Source: Scatophagus argus (lineage: Eukaryota; Chordata; Actinopteri; Scatophagidae). Taken from it: a stretch of 64,000 nucleotides of DNA. The notes beneath the pieces are model-generated. The model saw nothing but the letters and a program-made list of their open reading frames with translations, had not been told where the DNA came from and did no database searches. The translations under genes and the position numbers were made by a program. Location: contig NC_058506.1 in the NCBI RefSeq assembly GCF_020382885.2, positions 20,820,818-20,884,817 of the forward strand, read 5' to 3'. Below, one piece after another: positions 61,703 through 64,000 of the stretch. Numbering within the stretch: the stretch's first letter is position 1; each line of letters begins with the position of its first letter.

Positions 61703-63547
61703 GGCGACATGACAAGCCTACACACCGCCTGTCTGTGTGTCTGTCAGCTCCCACGGACCGTGAACCTGACATCAGCATGTGTAGAAAGGCTCTGTCCCTC
61801 CCACAAACCCTCACCTTTTCTATCACGTCTCTTCAAATCTGCTGTGACAAACAGCCAAACTTCTGCTTGTTCAGTTTTTGTCTTGTGTGCACTTTTGCAT
61901 ATCAGACTCAAGAAGCTGAAAAGGATTCTTCGTAACTGTGTGTTCTTCATACTGAATCTACCAACAGGAAGTCAGTTTTGTATGTGAATCTTATTTTATC
62001 TGCTGCCTGAATTTTACACTTTACAAGCTTAATACACATGTAGCCTGTACTAGGAACTAAACTGAAGTATTAAAATATAATTAGTAATGGTGATTTCAAA
62101 TCTTTTTTGACTGCATACAACAAGCAAATCCTTAATGGGTTTTTCTGTAGTTTGATAAAGCACGTTGATGAATTAGCTTTCAGCCACTTTGCGAGGTCTT
62201 CGGCAGTGGATGGAGTTCGCCGAGTTGTTACAGAGATGGATCTCTTGACACCAGTTCTGAGCCTTAGCTTCTTCTTCATCCGCTCATAAGGCTGAAAGCT
62301 CGGGCAGAGGAGAGTAAACTGACCCTGAGCTGTGATCGTTCGGCAGCGTCAAGAATGAACTTTTAATTGTAAACACAGACGAATGGCCGCAAAAAAACGG
62401 TTTGGATGAACTGAGCCGTCAACAGATCCACATCCACTTGCTTCATTCACTGGTGTCGAAAAAATTGAGTTTGAAAAGTCTGGAAAAAGCCAGTAAGTGG
62501 ACTTTAAGATGTGTTTGTGAAACACTCTTTTGAAAAGAGCAACCTTTGACACAATACACTGTTCTCCAGTCCTTTGTAGGAACACAGAACCAAACCACAG
62601 AGAAACTTCAGGGTCAGCGTTTAATTCTTCTTGTAATCTCTTGTATTAGTGTACAGCAGCAGCACCTGCACAGCTTGATGCCAAAGAACCAAGAAATTCT
62701 CGATTGAATGAAAGAACAGATTTGTTGCCTCATCATAAGAAGTTAGTGTCATCACAGGAGGGTTGCACAAAACATGAGAAAGACCAGTCTCAGGTCTGAC
62801 GCGAGTTACACTTAGAGCCGAGCACGTTAGCCGCATTGCTGCGTTTCAGTTTAGCCTGACTACTTTATGAACGTATTTAACAACAGCATACAAACTACTT
62901 CCTCTCACTGCTGTTTGTCTTGTCTGTTACTGCTGCAGTGAATTTTCCTGGTCAGTTTTGCCAGAAGGCCTTTGAGCAGGATCAAACAGAGCTGCTGCCT
63001 TAGAGGAAGTTTGTGTCAATTTACAGGCTGCAGGATGCCCTGGGAGTAACACTCCATGCACTGCCATGCAGTAGGTGATCAAGGGGTTCGCATCCGGTCT
63101 GAGAGAGTCTGACATTATTTATATAAAACTGAAGTTTACTCGCAAGGCCTTAAGAGGCTTGTGCTGCCTGCCTCGATGTACTCTGCATCGAGACATCTCG
63201 GTAAGAGAGGTGGAAATGTAAACGTGGAGTGACGCACCGGTCAAAATGTCCAGAAATACCAGAATTTTCCTTTGAAGCAGTTGATGTTTGCCAAGTTCTC
63301 TTAGATTCAGTCTATGACTTGGGATGAAGCGCTTGTTAAATCAAAGATTTACATGAAATGGACCCTTTTAACGCCAGTCCTTGCCTCTAATGATATCAAT
63401 CACGCTCACAACAGGCAACTAGAAGTATTTGGCAGGTGCAGGAACTCAAATTATGCTCCCATATGTTTTCTAAGGGAGTACGGATTCAGCACATTGTCTT
63501 TACAAAAACAGTCATCATTTTGAGCAATTCATGGTAATTTCCCCAGA
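61703..63547. other. 3' flanks of plekhb1 and sc5d (convergent)
   Basis: This stretch is the shared 3' side of two convergent genes and should hold both 3' UTRs. Open frames are short and unrecognised. No repeats or RNA genes were identified. Confidence 0.55.
62069..62074 (+). promoter_or_regulatory. Candidate polyadenylation signal of plekhb1
   Basis: ATTAAA, a common variant signal, 367 bases after the plekhb1 stop codon. No canonical AATAAA was seen nearer. Confidence 0.35.
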
Positions 63548-64000
63548 TTACTCCTCCTTACATGTGACTCCTCTCTGAGCGTGTCCATTCACTGGCCCTT
63601 CAGCCTTCACTCTGCCGTCTCCAAGCTTTCCCTCTGCTTTAAGTTTCCTGATCTGGTCATGGGGGCCCTTGCCCATCAGAGCCGACGGGTGTCTGTAGGA
63701 GCCTCCCAGACGGTCCCACAGGGTGAAGTACTGGCCGTAATTGTAGTCGAAGAAGAGGTGGTGGTCAGTGTGGTGAGCCGAGCCGTTGATGACGGTCGTC
63801 AGAGCGTTGGGGACGCGATAGTCACCATCGTGGATAGAGATGGTCCAGATGTTGACGAAGACGTAGAGGACCAAGTAGAGCACCTTGTGGAGGGGAAAGA
63901 GGAAGGGGTAGATGTGGTACGGGAGTCCCTGAAAAAAGCCGTCCACCGGATGAAAGGCGTGGCTGGCAAAGGGAGTGGGGATCTTCCACAGGTGGTGCGG
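63548..64000 (-). CDS. sc5d: Sterol-C5-desaturase (lathosterol oxidase), last exon, partial
   Basis: The open frame enters from beyond the window edge and ends at a TAA stop (63548-63550), giving 150 codons. It covers the C-terminal half of an endoplasmic-reticulum fatty-acid-hydroxylase-superfamily enzyme: [20 protein letters not shown] carries the second histidine box, then [16 protein letters not shown] (membrane segment), [35 protein letters not shown] (third histidine box) and [19 protein letters not shown]. Sc5d introduces the C5 double bond in lathosterol, giving 7-dehydrocholesterol (cholesterol synthesis). The final 30 or so residues are divergent and basic. The conserved iron-ligand histidines visible here are intact; the first histidine box and N-terminal half lie outside. 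Confidence 0.93.
   Translation of the reverse strand, partial: PHHLWKIPTPFASHAFHPVDGFFQGLPYHIYPFLFPLHKVLYLVLYVFVNIWTISIHDGDYRVPNALTTVINGSAHHTDHHLFFDYNYGQYFTLWDRLGGSYRHPSALMGKGPHDQIRKLKAEGKLGDGRVKAEGPVNGHAQRGVTCKEE

Overview
The window is ray-finned (teleost) fish nuclear DNA, and a percomorph-like genome is my best guess. The evidence is vertebrate multi-exon genes with GT-AG introns and many small introns, vertebrate-specific proteins (alpha-tectorin, USP2, TBCEL, PLEKHB1, SC5D), long (TG)n microsatellites and several dispersed repeats of the kind common in teleost intergenic DNA. Species cannot be read from the sequence. I found no prokaryotic, viral or CRISPR-like system.

Layout, left to right: (1) 299-1429, plus strand: the 3' end of a mucin-like membrane protein, with a 24-bp Thr/Pro minisatellite and a transmembrane segment split by the last intron. 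(2) 1.4-7.3 kb: intergenic, repeat-rich, with three CTCF-like motifs. (3) 7309-14132, minus strand: usp2, complete in 12 coding exons (397 aa) and matching the short USP2-45-type isoform. (4) 14.1-22.0 kb: gene-free, with dispersed repeats and two TTACGTAA motifs. (5) 22026-37501, minus strand: tecta (alpha-tectorin), complete in 23 coding exons (2196 aa): signal peptide, NIDO, four VWD/TIL units, ZP domain, EGF-like module and GPI-type tail. (6) 37.5-46.5 kb: intergenic, with a possible tecta 5' UTR exon near 39,974. (7) 46553-52138, minus strand: tbcel, complete in 7 coding exons (433 aa), with a probable noncoding first exon in a CpG-rich patch near 55.4 kb. (8) 57797-61702, plus strand: plekhb1, complete in 6 exons (185 aa). 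(9) 63548-64000, minus strand: the last exon of sc5d, running off the window.

The genes do not form an operon or a single pathway. Tecta is an inner-ear tectorial/otolithic membrane component, tbcel acts on tubulin, usp2 is a deubiquitinase, plekhb1 is a PH-domain membrane protein of photoreceptors and brain, and sc5d is a sterol desaturase. What links them is old linkage: tbcel and tecta are head-to-tail neighbours, and sc5d is close by as in human 11q23-24, though its position relative to tecta is rearranged.

Coding exon boundaries were set by splice sites and reading phase. Summed exon lengths of usp2 (1194), tecta (6591), tbcel (1302) and plekhb1 (558) are all exact multiples of three. 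The most interesting observations are the selective loss of the calcium-binding residues in the third VWD domain of tecta, a non-canonical GC donor in tecta intron 5, and regulatory-motif clusters near usp2 and plekhb1. I found no previously undescribed system in the strong sense.
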